Assembly: GCA_023460795.1 (NCBI GenBank)
Contig: JAEWPC010000072.1
Span: forward strand, 1 to 8,715
Reading direction: 5' to 3'
Length of the DNA stretch: 8,715 nt
From: Bacillota bacterium
GTDB taxonomy: Bacteria; Bacillota; Bacilli; Paenibacillales; Paenibacillaceae
The notes beneath the pieces are model-generated. The model made no database searches and had not been told where the DNA came from. It worked only from the letters and a program-made list of their open reading frames with translations. Position numbers and translations under genes: made by a program. Position 1 is the stretch's first letter. The number at the start of each line of letters is the position of its first letter. Positions 1 to 7,800 of this stretch are shown piece by piece.

Positions 1-2
1 AA

Positions 3-266
3 GTCAGTGTCAGTCTCGCGTACATGCGTTACAAGGGTCAGGTACGGGAGAAGCTGCGAAGCGAGGAGGGCTATGCGCTGTCGGTCAGGCGGATGATCGA
101 ACCGGAGAGTGTGTTTGGGCAAATAAAAAATAACCGGGGATTCCGGCGTTTTCTGCTTCGAGGCTTGCCGAAGGTAAGCCTGGAGGTCGGGTGGCTTTCG
201 CTTGCTCATAATCTGCTGAAGAAGGCGGTAATAGACCAAAAACGCAAACTGGCTATACAAGGGTAA
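3..266 (+). CDS. IS1182-family transposase, C-terminal fragment (5' end outside window)
   Basis: The frame is open from base 3, so the first visible ATG (base 24) is internal and not a start. Only the last 87 codons are seen. The diagnostic part is the conserved C-terminal block of IS1182-type DDE transposases: a Glu encoded at 105-107, followed six residues later by Lys (ESVFGQIK), then NRGFRRFLLRGL and an AHNL motif. This Glu is probably the third acidic residue of the DDE catalytic triad, by family analogy. The protein would cut and rejoin the element's ends in the cytoplasm. The C-terminus looks intact, ending with TAA inside the loop of a hairpin terminator. Whether the whole transposase is functional cannot be judged from this piece. 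Confidence 0.88.
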   Translation, partial: VSVSLAYMRYKGQVREKLRSEEGYALSVRRMIEPESVFGQIKNNRGFRRFLLRGLPKVSLEVGWLSLAHNLLKKAVIDQKRKLAIQG

Positions 267-288
267 GCCCTCGTATAGCCAGTTTTTT
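246..288 (+). terminator. Intrinsic terminator overlapping the transposase stop codon
   Basis: Bases 246-263 and 268-285 form an 18-bp stem with one mismatch and a 4-nt loop (TAAG), followed by T's to 288. The transposase stop codon TAA (264-266) sits in the loop. On the minus strand the same stem is followed by TTT, GCG and five T's, so it may also stop transcription from the aminotransferase gene, which ends about 90 bp away. The hairpin is seen directly; two-way activity is inference. Confidence 0.85.
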
Positions 289-332
289 CGTAAATTTAGA
301 CACGATGTGAACTATTATTCTGTGAGCGAGCC

Positions 333-348
333 CTTTTGGGACAGCCCC
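333..348 (+). repeat. Candidate right terminal inverted repeat of the IS
   Basis: The sequence CTTTTGGGACAGCCCC reads on the minus strand as GGGGCTGTCCCAAAAG. This resembles the GGGCTGTCnCAAAA-type ends I recall for Firmicute IS1182-family elements. Its position about 70 bp beyond the transposase stop fits. The matching left repeat is outside the window. Confidence 0.55.
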
Positions 349-372
349 GTTATTTGCATTTTCAAGCCTGAA

Positions 373-1674
373 TTAAGCTTTGCCGGCTTTCACGTCGAGA
401 ACCGCGCTGTGGATGCGGTCGAACAAGTCGCCCAGATCGGATTCCTCGGTGCAAGAGAACGCGACGCGCAGATCGGCCTGGCCGAGCGCGATCGTGCCGA
501 CGCCGTACTCGTTAAGCAGCCGCTGGCGAACCGCTTCGGCGTCTACCTTCAGCTTCAAGCACATGAAGTAGCCGGAGTTGAACGAGTAGTATGGCATATC
601 GTCGCCGTACTTGCCGCTGTCTAGCAGCTGCTTCACCTTGTTGGCGCGGGCTTTCATGATGTTGAACTTCTCTTGCTTCTGCGCCTCGAATTCTGGAGAT
701 TTCAGCGCGTGCAGGACGAACGTCTGCGACGGGTGCGAGCAGTTCGAGATCGTGGCGCGGATAATGCCGAGCGTCTTCTGCTCGAGCGCGGCCAATACGC
801 CATCAGGCAAGCCGCCGTAAGTAATAAAGCCTACGCGGAAGCCCCACACGTACTCTTCCTTCGTCGCGCCATCGACTTTGATAGGCAGAATGCGCTCGTG
901 CAAGCCGCAGAGCTTGCCGAACAGCGATTCCTGCAACGAGTTTTCGAAGAAAAGCCCGAAGTAAGCATCGTCCGTCACGGCTACGACGTTCACGCCCGCG
1001 TCCGCCGCGTCCTTGATGGCGGCGACGATCTCCCGTCCTTCTTCGGCGTCCGGCGTATAACCGGTCGGGTTGTTCGGGAAGTTCAGAATGACGATCGCTT
1101 TGCCTTTATCTTTCTGGGCGAGCAACGCATCGCGCAGGCCGTCCGCGTTGAAGCGGTTATCCGCGTTGTAGAGCGGATAGTATACCATCTCCGCGCCGCG
1201 GCGAATGCCGAAGGTGAGCTCGTAGTTCTCCCAGTTTTTATCCGGAATGACGATGGCGTCGCCGCTGTCCGCGAACAGGTCCGCTACGATGCTAAGGCCG
1301 TGGGTGAGCGCGTTCGTCACGATCGGCAGGCTCGTCTTCTTGCCGGCGATCGAAGGGTTTTCCTTGATCATCTTCTCGAGCCATACGGAACGAAGCTCGG
1401 GCTTTCCTGCCGGAGGCGCGTATTCGTAAATATCCTTAGGATCGTATGAAGATAACGTGCGTTGGATCACCTCTAGGTGCATCGGTACGCCGTTCTCGGT
1501 CGCGATACCGACCGTCGCGTTGTAACGGTGCGCTTTCTGCTTCGCTTCCGCACCCTGGCTTAGAATGCCGATCTTCGGGAAATAGATCGCTTTGCCGAGG
1601 CCGGAAAGCATGCTCAAGACGTTGGGAGCCTGCGCGGCAATCGTATCGTTTAACTGTTGGGCGAGCGTGTTCAT
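373..1674 (-). CDS. PLP-dependent aminotransferase, class I/II fold
   Basis: A 433-residue fold-type I aminotransferase, near the usual 390-430, that should transfer an amino group between an amino acid and a 2-oxo acid using pyridoxal phosphate in the cytoplasm. Visible family motifs in order: NFPNNPTG (198-205, cofactor pocket), TDDAYFG (234-240, Asp/Tyr contacting the pyridine ring and 3'-OH), the presumed Schiff-base Lys272 in GATKEEYVWGFRVG with Arg280 (phosphate contact), and Arg403 in DLRVAF, the likely substrate-carboxylate arginine. Residues 1-60 carry an extra N-terminal segment. The start is supported by a GGAAGGAAGAG ribosome site just upstream and a good sigma-A promoter at 1736-1764. 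It is transcribed divergently from an AraC-type regulator, which may control it. The substrate cannot be read from sequence; aromatic or branched-chain amino acids are possible. The stop lies only about 25 bp from an IS end. Confidence 0.9.
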   Translation of the reverse strand: MNTLAQQLNDTIAAQAPNVLSMLSGLGKAIYFPKIGILSQGAEAKQKAHRYNATVGIATENGVPMHLEVIQRTLSSYDPKDIYEYAPPAGKPELRSVWLEKMIKENPSIAGKKTSLPIVTNALTHGLSIVADLFADSGDAIVIPDKNWENYELTFGIRRGAEMVYYPLYNADNRFNADGLRDALLAQKDKGKAIVILNFPNNPTGYTPDAEEGREIVAAIKDAADAGVNVVAVTDDAYFGLFFENSLQESLFGKLCGLHERILPIKVDGATKEEYVWGFRVGFITYGGLPDGVLAALEQKTLGIIRATISNCSHPSQTFVLHALKSPEFEAQKQEKFNIMKARANKVKQLLDSGKYGDDMPYYSFNSGYFMCLKLKVDAEAVRQRLLNEYGVGTIALGQADLRVAFSCTEESDLGDLFDRIHSAVLDVKAGKA

Positions 1675-1735
1675 CGTTCTCTTCCTTCCGGATTATCGTA
1701 ATCAGAGCTCTTGGAGCCAAATGTCATTAGGAGAT

Positions 1736-1764
1736 ATTATACACCAACGGCAGGACACCGTCAT
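1736..1764 (-). promoter_or_regulatory. Sigma-A-type promoter for the aminotransferase gene
   Basis: Reading the minus strand, ATGACG (plus 1759-1764; 4 of 6 matches to TTGACA) is followed after 17 bp by a perfect TATAAT (plus 1736-1741). Transcription should begin near 1729, giving a leader of about 55 nt. That leader contains a perfect palindrome, GATTATCGTAATC (1691-1703). Confidence 0.7.
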
Positions 1765-1769
1765 CTACA

Positions 1770-1798
1770 TTGACAGAACATCCAAACACATATAAATT
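1770..1798 (+). promoter_or_regulatory. Sigma-A-type promoter for the AraC-family regulator
   Basis: A perfect TTGACA (1770-1775) is followed by a 17-bp spacer and TAAATT (1793-1798); an overlapping TATAAA (1791-1796) would have a 15-bp spacer. Transcription would start near 1805, leaving a leader of about 37 nt before ATG 1842. The -35 box begins only 6 bp from the -35 box of the opposing aminotransferase promoter, so the two are back to back. The TTG at 1770 could be mistaken for a start codon but belongs to the -35 element. Confidence 0.65.
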
Positions 1799-1824
1799 GG
1801 GGCTAGTAGACGAGTTGCAGCGGT

Positions 1825-1831
1825 GGGGAGG
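1825..1831 (+). promoter_or_regulatory. Ribosome binding site that fixes the AraC-regulator start
   Basis: GGGGAGG lies 10 nt before ATG 1842 and downstream of the predicted transcription start. It supports 1842 over the in-frame upstream TTG at 1770. Confidence 0.75.
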
Positions 1832-1841
1832 ATGTAATCGT

Positions 1842-2627
1842 ATGCTCAAATTGGCGCCTTCGTCTTTTGTATTGCTCAGCGCCTTCGCCAAAATCGTGTG
1901 CGAGCCGGGCTGGAAATGGCAGAAGCGTGAAAAACCGCTTGCCAACTACGATTTATTTTATGTGTGGAGCGGCGAAGGGGAAGTTGTCTTGAACGGCAAG
2001 CCCTATAAGGTCGGGAAAGGCAGCTGCTTCCTGTTCCGTCCGGGCGACCATACGAGCGCCACGCACAATCCGCAGAAACCCCTCGTGCTGACGTACATAC
2101 ACTTCGATATCTCGGAAGCGGCCGAGCTCATCCCCGAGCCTTATCGCGTGCTTGATGATACGTTCGATTTCGAGCATATGCTCTCCCGTTACGTCCGGCT
2201 GTTCCTCGTTCGTACGTACGCCGCCGAAGAAGAGGCGCGGCTTCTGCTCAAGCAGTTGGTCATCCATCTGCTCCGGGCGGACTTAGCCGAGCCGATCGAG
2301 CGCAGGGCGAGCAACCAGTTGACCGAGAGCATTCACGAGATCGCCAACTACATTCAGCAGCACCCCGGCAACGCGCATCGGGTCGACGATCTGGCCGCGC
2401 GCGCGGGGCTGTCGACGCGATACTTCTCCATCAAGTTCAAGGAGCTGATCGGCGTGTCCGTGCAGACGTATATGATCCGTTCGCGGATCGAGCGTGCCCA
2501 GCATCTGCTCATGCATGCCGGCATGAACGTAACCGAGGTGGCCGACGCGCTTGGCTACCGCGATATCTTCTTCTTCAGCCGACAGTTCAAACAATATACG
2601 GGCAAGAGTCCTTCGGAAATCCGATAA
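1842..2627 (+). CDS. AraC-family transcriptional regulator with N-terminal cupin domain
   Basis: A 261-residue DNA-binding regulator of usual AraC-family length. The N-terminal half (about 15-95) looks like an AraC-type cupin ligand-sensing domain, with the beta-rich stretch LFYVWSGEGEVVLNGKPYKV and the FRPGDHTSA loop. The C-terminal 100 residues are the paired helix-turn-helix domain: first helix-turn-helix near 181-202 (VDDLAARAGLSTRYFSIKFK), second near 229-251 (VTEVADALGYRDIFFFSRQFK), ending in the typical YTGKSPSEIR. The start is set by the GGGGAGG site and by the promoter, whose TTGACA occupies the earlier possible start. It is divergent from the aminotransferase gene with closely packed promoters, the classic arrangement for local control of the neighbour; that target and the ligand are inference. 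Transcription ends at a hairpin shared with psd. Confidence 0.93.
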   Translation: MLKLAPSSFVLLSAFAKIVCEPGWKWQKREKPLANYDLFYVWSGEGEVVLNGKPYKVGKGSCFLFRPGDHTSATHNPQKPLVLTYIHFDISEAAELIPEPYRVLDDTFDFEHMLSRYVRLFLVRTYAAEEEARLLLKQLVIHLLRADLAEPIERRASNQLTESIHEIANYIQQHPGNAHRVDDLAARAGLSTRYFSIKFKELIGVSVQTYMIRSRIERAQHLLMHAGMNVTEVADALGYRDIFFFSRQFKQYTGKSPSEIR

Positions 2628-2646
2628 AACAGTCCTGCCAACGCAT

Positions 2647-2670
2647 AAAAGAGCCCATAAGGGCTCTTTT
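2647..2670. terminator. Bidirectional intrinsic terminator between convergent genes
   Basis: A perfect 10-bp stem (AAAAGAGCCC / GGGCTCTTTT) with an ATAA loop has a T-run at the 3' side on both strands. It lies 20 bp after the AraC-regulator stop and 15 bp after the psd stop, so it should serve both. Confidence 0.92.
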
Positions 2671-2684
2671 GTCGTTATTCCGCG

Positions 2685-3476
2685 CTATTCCGTTTTCGTG
2701 AGCGTTCCGAGCTTTTCGCCCATCCGCACTCTGTCGCCGACCTTCAGGTCCGTACGCGGGGAGAGCGTTCCGTCTTGCGTCAACAGAACGATCGTGGAGC
2801 CGAATTCGAAGTAGGCGAGCTCTTGTCCGCGCTCTAGACGAGTCGGCCGCGGCTCGACGTATTTGATGCTGCTGACGTTCAAAGCGCCGACCTTCACGAC
2901 GGCGGCTTCCCCGATGTCGTGGCTGATGTACGTGACCAGCCGCTCGTTGCGCGATAGGACGCGGCGCATCTTCGTTAATCCGAATTCGTTAACGGGATAG
3001 ACGCGGCCGGGAATGTGTTCGGTTTCGACGACGTCTCCTTCGCAAGGAGAATGAATCCGATGATAGTCGGTCGGGCTTAAGTAAAGCACCCAATAGTAAC
3101 CGTGCAAATATTGCGAGACTCGCGGAGAACCGTTCAGCAGCTCTTCGATAGTGTAGTCTTGCCCTTTGACTTGCAGCATAAGCCCTTCTTGGATCGTACC
3201 GCATGCGGTGATCTTGGCGTCGACCGGGCTGACCAACGCATCGGCAGCCGTATCGACGGTACGGCTGCCCGGTTTCAGCCGGCGCGTGAAAAACTCGTTC
3301 AGCGAGCGATATTCCTCCAGCTTCTTCTCGGCTTCTTCTATCGGGATCTGGTACATGGAAGCGAATTTGGAGATCCATCTGCGGCTATAGGCAGATTTAG
3401 CGAATCGTCCCGTCATGCGGGAGATGAATTTGCGTGAAGACAGCTCCGTCATCATGCGCAGCAGCGGAAGTTTCAT
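2685..3476 (-). CDS. psd: Phosphatidylserine decarboxylase proenzyme
   Basis: It converts phosphatidylserine to phosphatidylethanolamine at the membrane. The 263-residue length is that of the Bacillus-type (prokaryotic type I) enzyme. Residue 226-228 is the GST self-cleavage motif (in EFGSTIV): in this family cleavage before Ser227 gives a large beta chain and a short alpha chain capped by a pyruvoyl group made from that serine. Asp86 in SPVDAKI and His139/His142 in DYHRIHSP match the proposed Asp-His-Ser self-processing triad and active site. The start at 3476 follows AAAGGAG (3489-3495 on the plus strand), 12 nt away. An in-frame extension to 3761 is rejected because it crosses the promoter and overlaps the divergent glycosyltransferase. 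No phosphatidylserine synthase gene is adjacent; it must lie elsewhere. Confidence 0.95.
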   Translation of the reverse strand: MKLPLLRMMTELSSRKFISRMTGRFAKSAYSRRWISKFASMYQIPIEEAEKKLEEYRSLNEFFTRRLKPGSRTVDTAADALVSPVDAKITACGTIQEGLMLQVKGQDYTIEELLNGSPRVSQYLHGYYWVLYLSPTDYHRIHSPCEGDVVETEHIPGRVYPVNEFGLTKMRRVLSRNERLVTYISHDIGEAAVVKVGALNVSSIKYVEPRPTRLERGQELAYFEFGSTIVLLTQDGTLSPRTDLKVGDRVRMGEKLGTLTKTE

Positions 3477-3538
3477 TGCAGCCGTGCACTCCTTTGTTGT
3501 CGTAGTGAGTTCTGAGTCAGTGTGACATATCGCTCGGC

Positions 3539-3553
3539 AAAGTGCAACACTTT
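3539..3553. repeat. 15-bp perfect inverted repeat over the psd -10 region
   Basis: AAAGTG-CAA-CACTTT is a perfect 6-bp inverted repeat with a 3-nt centre. It overlaps the predicted psd -10 box, a typical place for a repressor operator. The symmetry is seen; the operator role is inference. Confidence 0.4.
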
Positions 3554-3569
3554 CGGCATCCCGTGTCAA
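3541..3569 (-). promoter_or_regulatory. Candidate promoter for psd
   Basis: On the minus strand a perfect TTGACA (plus 3564-3569) is followed by exactly 17 bp and TGCACT (plus 3541-3546), a weak -10 preceded by the extended-10 TG. Transcription would begin near 3534, about 58 nt before the start codon. No equally clear promoter was seen for the divergent glycosyltransferase in the 166-bp gap. Confidence 0.45.
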
Positions 3570-3642
3570 TTGTCCGTCGCTTTCAGCCCGGCGGATGTAT
3601 ATGCTGTGACGAGCAGGGTTGGCAACGAAGGGATGAGCGCGT

Positions 3643-4788
3643 ATGAAAGCCGCATTCGTAACGCCGGGAGCGTTCCCCGTGCCTTCCGCCATGGGCGGAT
3701 CGGTAGAGCGCGTCGTGGAGAAAGTCGTACCGAGACTGGCGTCTCGCGCGGACGTCGTCATCTACAGCCGTAGAGGCCCTCGATTAGCCGTGAAAGGGAG
3801 GCTGGAAGGCGCGCCGATCGTGAGATTCCCGGCTAGGAGCAAGGAACGGTATTTTGCAAGCGTGTGCCGGAGCCTCAGGGCGAATCGACCCGACATCATT
3901 CAAGTGGAAAATCGTCCGAAGTGGGTACCGAGACTGAAGCGGCGTTTTCCGGGAACGAAGGTGTGGCTCAGCTTGCACTCCACTACCTTCATAACGGGCG
4001 CGAGGCTGGGTAAGTTTCAACGTAAAGTTTGTTTGCAGGCAGCCGATCGGATCGTCGTGAACAGCGATTATTTGAAAACCTATATCGCTTCGAGACTGCC
4101 CCGGACCGCCGGGAAAATCCGCGTTAACCACCTTGGCGTCGAGGCTAATCGCTTTCCGGGACGGTCGACGCTCGAAGGCATGGCTTTACGGGCAATCGGA
4201 CGGTTAGAGCACGGATGGGTCGGGCGTAAAATCGTATTGTTCGTCGGGCGGCTCGTGCCGCAAAAGGGTGTCCATCATCTGCTGTCCGCGGTTCCGGCGA
4301 TCGTCCGTCACCACCCTGACGCGCAGATCGTCGTCGTGGGCAGCGCGATGTACGGCTCCCACCGGCTGACGAAATACTCTCGAACGCTGCATCGTCAAGC
4401 GAAGCGGTGGCGGAAGCACGTTCATTTCGAGCCTTATGTCCCGCATAACGAAATCCCCCGATGGTTTGCCATGGCGGATCTCGTCGTCGTACCGTCTATC
4501 GGCAATGAAGCGTTCGGGCTCGTCAACGTCGAAGCAATGGCGGCCGAGCTCCCCGTCGTCGCAACGCGGGCCGGCGGGATGAAGGAGATCGTCGTGGACG
4601 GAGAGACGGGATATCTCATATCGAAGGAAAAACCGTTAATCGTGCGCGAGCTTGCGCTTCGCGTTACCGAACTGCTTGGAGACGAATCGTTGAGACATGC
4701 GATGGGGGCAAAAGGCAAAGAACGCGTCTTGAACGGATTTTTATGGGAGCATACCGCGCAGCGCTGGCTTGCGTTCGCGTCGGAATAA
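3643..4788 (+). CDS. GT4-family glycosyltransferase, spore-coat CotSA-like
   Basis: A 381-residue GT-B retaining glycosyltransferase that should move a sugar from a nucleotide sugar to an unidentified acceptor. The N-terminal Rossmann domain starts with MKAAFVTPGAFPVPSAMGGS, including the glycine-rich acceptor-side loop. The C-terminal domain shows FVGRLVPQKG (200-209) and the EX7E element of GT4 enzymes: Glu289 and Glu297 in NEAFGLVNVEAMA, followed by the AGG loop at 310-312. The overall pattern (GGS N-terminus, NRPKWVPRLK near 90-99, LFVGRL) resembles from memory the Bacillus CotSA spore-coat glycosyltransferase. No signal peptide or membrane segment is seen, so it is cytosolic. The start follows GAAGGGA. 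The giant repeat gene begins 99 bp downstream on the same strand with no terminator between, so the two could be co-transcribed and the repeat protein could be its acceptor; both points are inference. Confidence 0.9.
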   Translation: MKAAFVTPGAFPVPSAMGGSVERVVEKVVPRLASRADVVIYSRRGPRLAVKGRLEGAPIVRFPARSKERYFASVCRSLRANRPDIIQVENRPKWVPRLKRRFPGTKVWLSLHSTTFITGARLGKFQRKVCLQAADRIVVNSDYLKTYIASRLPRTAGKIRVNHLGVEANRFPGRSTLEGMALRAIGRLEHGWVGRKIVLFVGRLVPQKGVHHLLSAVPAIVRHHPDAQIVVVGSAMYGSHRLTKYSRTLHRQAKRWRKHVHFEPYVPHNEIPRWFAMADLVVVPSIGNEAFGLVNVEAMAAELPVVATRAGGMKEIVVDGETGYLISKEKPLIVRELALRVTELLGDESLRHAMGAKGKERVLNGFLWEHTAQRWLAFASE

Positions 4789-4845
4789 TGTCGGAGTCGC
4801 GCCCTAGATACCTGCCTATCCTCGTGTCGTGCCTATGGGTGAATG

Positions 4846-4854
4846 CATATGATA
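4846..4854 (+). promoter_or_regulatory. Possible sigma-K-like -10 element ahead of the repeat gene
   Basis: CATATGATA fits the CATAnnnTA -10 pattern of late mother-cell sigma-K promoters and lies 33 bp before the start codon. No matching -35 (AC, 16-17 bp upstream) is evident. A nine-base pattern with three free positions can occur by chance, so this is weak evidence. Confidence 0.22.
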
Positions 4855-4875
4855 GTGCAGATTACGATGGTTAGG

Positions 4876-4881
4876 AAGGAG
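4876..4881 (+). promoter_or_regulatory. Ribosome binding site of the repeat gene
   Basis: AAGGAG, within TAGGAAGGAGACGG, stands 6 nt before ATG 4888 and fixes that codon as the start of the giant open frame. Confidence 0.85.
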
Positions 4882-4887
4882 ACGGAC

Positions 4888-7800
4888 ATGAAAAAGAAGA
4901 AGGCAACGAGGCAGCCGAAACAGGCGAAATCGCGGCGACCGCTCTATTACGTCGATAACCCGAACAAGCTGGAGTTGCAATGGCTGGACGATATAAAAAA
5001 GCCGAGCGATAACGACAAGCCGATTACGGTCCATGGTGCAGCGCCGGTCGAAGGTTGGGCGCAGGAGCAGGCCGATCATCGGCTAAGCGTCGTGAACGCT
5101 AGGTTAACGAGCCGGAACAAACCCCCTATCACGCCGATCGAAACGCATCGGTTGACGGAGCCGTCCGAATTTATATTGCCATCCGAATACGTGTCCACGC
5201 CCGAGCAAGTAGACGACATCATCGCCGTAACGACTTATGAACCGACTGTGGAGGTTTTCCAAGCGGATACCGGTCCCGTCTATGATGCGGATTCGGACGC
5301 CGACGAGATCGTCGCGCTGATCACGGCCGACGACAGAGCGGCGCAGGCAGAGGAACAAGCGTTGCTTCAATCCCGTGAGCTTCGGGCGATTAAGCTGGAA
5401 GAGAAACGGCTGCCGGTCCGCCCCGCGCCTCTCGTCTATACGGACGACATGGCGGACGAGTCGATCACGGGGGATAAGCTGGCCCCATTCTCGATCACCT
5501 CCTCCAAGCTTGCCGCCGAGTCCGTGGACGCGCACGCGATGGCGGATTTTTCCGTGACATCGATCAAGCTGGCGGACGGGTCGGTAACGAGCGCGAAGAT
5601 CGCGCCGGAATCGATTCTCGGCGACCACCTCGCCAAAAACTCTATATCGGGCTACAAAATTCGCGATCGTTCCATAACCGGGGATAAAATCCGCGACGGC
5701 AGCGTGTCCTCCGAGAAGCTGGCGGACAGGACGATCAGCTCCGATAAGCTAGCCGAAGGGTCGATTCAAGCGAAGCATCTGAGCGTGTCGATCATAACGT
5801 CGGACCTGCTGCAGGACCAAAGCATTACGGCGGACAAAATACGCAGCGGAGCGATTCGCAGCGACAGCTTGGCCAACGAAAGCGTAGATACGTCTAAGCT
5901 TGCGGACGGCGCGGTAACGAATTCGAAACTGAGGCACGGATCGGTCAGCGGCGATAAGCTCGCAACCGGTTCGATCGAGTCTCGTCACCTGGCGGACGGA
6001 CTCGTGCTGGCCGATCATGTGGCGGTAGGCGTGCTGCAGGGAAAGCATTTGGCCCCGAACGCCGTAGAGGCGGAGCATCTCGCGGACGGAGCGGTCGGCA
6101 CCCGCGGGCTGGCAGACAGGTCCGTAACGGCAGCCAAGCTGGCGTCCGAGTCGATCCGTCGCGAGCATCTAAGCAAAGGGGCCGTTCAAAGCGCGCATCT
6201 CGCGGAAGAAGCCGTTGAAGCGAAGCACCTGGCAGAAGGGGCGGTAACGGCATCGAAGCTGTCCGAGCAATCCGTGTCGACGCTGAAGCTCGTCGACCAT
6301 GCGGTGACTTCGACGAAAATCGCGGATCAGAACGTCGGATCCAGCAAAATCGCGGATGAAGCGATCCAATCCAGACATCTGGCAAGGGGAAGCGTCGGCT
6401 CCGAGAAGCTCATGGACGGAAGCGTGGAGTCGCGTCATCTTGCCGAACGCTCGGTGGATAACGCTCATATCGCTCACCGGGCGATCGGACGCGAGCATTT
6501 GCGGGATAAGCTGATCGGATCGGAGCAATTGGCGCTAGGCTCGGTGCATTCGGGGCACGTCGCGGACGGGGCGATCGGCGCGGCGCAATTGTCCGACGGG
6601 GCGGTAGGCTCGGCGAAGCTCGCGGATAAGTCGGTAGGACCCAAGCAACTGGGCGTGTCCAGCGTGCAGAGCATCCATCTCGCGCCGGAGAGCGTGGGAG
6701 CGGAACAGCTGGCCACCGGAGCGCTGAGGACGTATCATTTTGCCCCCGAAATCGTAAGAGGAGAAGCCGTCGCTTCGGAGACGATCGCCGGCAAGCATAT
6801 TCGCGACGACGCGATTCAGGCGAACCATCTGTCCGAGGGCTCCGTCGGGACCGAGGCGCTGCAGCCGGAGTCCGTAACGGAGCGAATCGTAGCTCCCGGC
6901 GCGATCGGCGAGCGGCAGCTTGCGAGCCGGTCCGTCATGTCCCATCACCTTACCGATCATCTGATCACTTCTTTGAAGCTTTCTCCGGAGTGCGTGTCCA
7001 CGGATAAGATCGCGGATAGCTCGGTGACGACGTCGAAGCTCGCGGATGCGAGCGTCACGGCGGATAAGCTGGACGAATTCGCGGTATACGAACGCGCGCT
7101 TCAGAACGGTTCGGTATCCGGACGCGTCTTGGCGGAGGAAGCGGTCGCCTCCAAGCACGTGCAAGCGAAAGCGATCAAGCCTTACCATCTAGCCGACGGA
7201 TCGGTGACGACGAGCGCGCTGGCAGGCGGGGTGGTCACGTCCTGGAATTTGACCGAACGATCGATTCAGTCGTACCATCTGGCCGAAGAAGCGGTGCAAA
7301 GCACGCATCTGTCTGAGCAGTCCGTGCTTAGCTCCCATCTTGCGGACAATAGCATTCGCGAGCAGCATCTGAACAATGGCGCAGTGACGTCTTCCAAGCT
7401 GGCCGCGGGCAGCGTGGACGGAGAGCATTTGCGTCCGGGCGCGATCGGGTACGGCCATATCGCGAACCAGGCCGTATCCTCGGTCCATCTTCAGCTTGAA
7501 TCCGTCGATTCGATTCACCTGCGCAAAGAAAGCGTGCTGACCGACCATCTAGCGGTCGACAGCGTTGACGAGTCCGCGCTGATCGACGGCGCCGTTACGA
7601 CGAGCAAGCTGGCGAGCGAGAGCGTGACGAGCGATAAGATCGCTTACGGCAGCATTTCGGGCGGACATTTGCAATTGGAGAGCATCGGCGGCAAACATGT
7701 GAAGCCGGAGTCCATCCATGGGTTCCACTTGCGCAAAAACGCGATTTCGATTACGCATTTGGCCCCGGATCTATTGGAGATCGCCAAGCTTGCCGAGCGC

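Larger units (their letters stand above)
1..348 (+). mobile_element. Right (3') end of an IS1182-family insertion sequence
   Basis: The segment holds the C-terminal part of an IS1182-type transposase, a hairpin terminator at its stop codon, and about 60 bp further on a sequence (333-348, CTTTTGGGACAGCCCC) that matches my recollection of IS1182-family terminal inverted repeats. I take about 348 as the element's right boundary. The left end and the partner repeat lie outside the window, so the boundary cannot be proven here. The flanking DNA then runs directly into the 3' end of the aminotransferase gene. The family call rests on the transposase; the exact end is inference. Confidence 0.7.

Noticed and set aside
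24..266. Stand-alone 80-residue gene starting at ATG 24
   Set aside because: The frame is open to the window edge and the sequence is the C-terminus of an IS1182 transposase, so this ATG is internal.
673..1449. 258-residue plus-strand open frame antisense to the aminotransferase
   Set aside because: Arg- and Val-rich composition with no recognisable motif; it mirrors the codon pattern of the true minus-strand gene, which carries all the family motifs.
1770..1841. TTG at 1770 as the start of the AraC regulator
   Set aside because: This TTG is part of a perfect -35 box TTGACA, and a good ribosome site precedes ATG 1842.
2989..3378. 129-residue minus-strand frame within psd, and 3784-4446 minus frames within the glycosyltransferase
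   Set aside because: Arg-rich alternative-frame translations of GC-rich coding DNA; the overlapping frames carry clear conserved motifs.
3477..3761. N-terminal extension of psd to 3761
   Set aside because: It would add 95 residues not found in the 263-residue family, run through the predicted promoter and overlap the start of the divergent glycosyltransferase.
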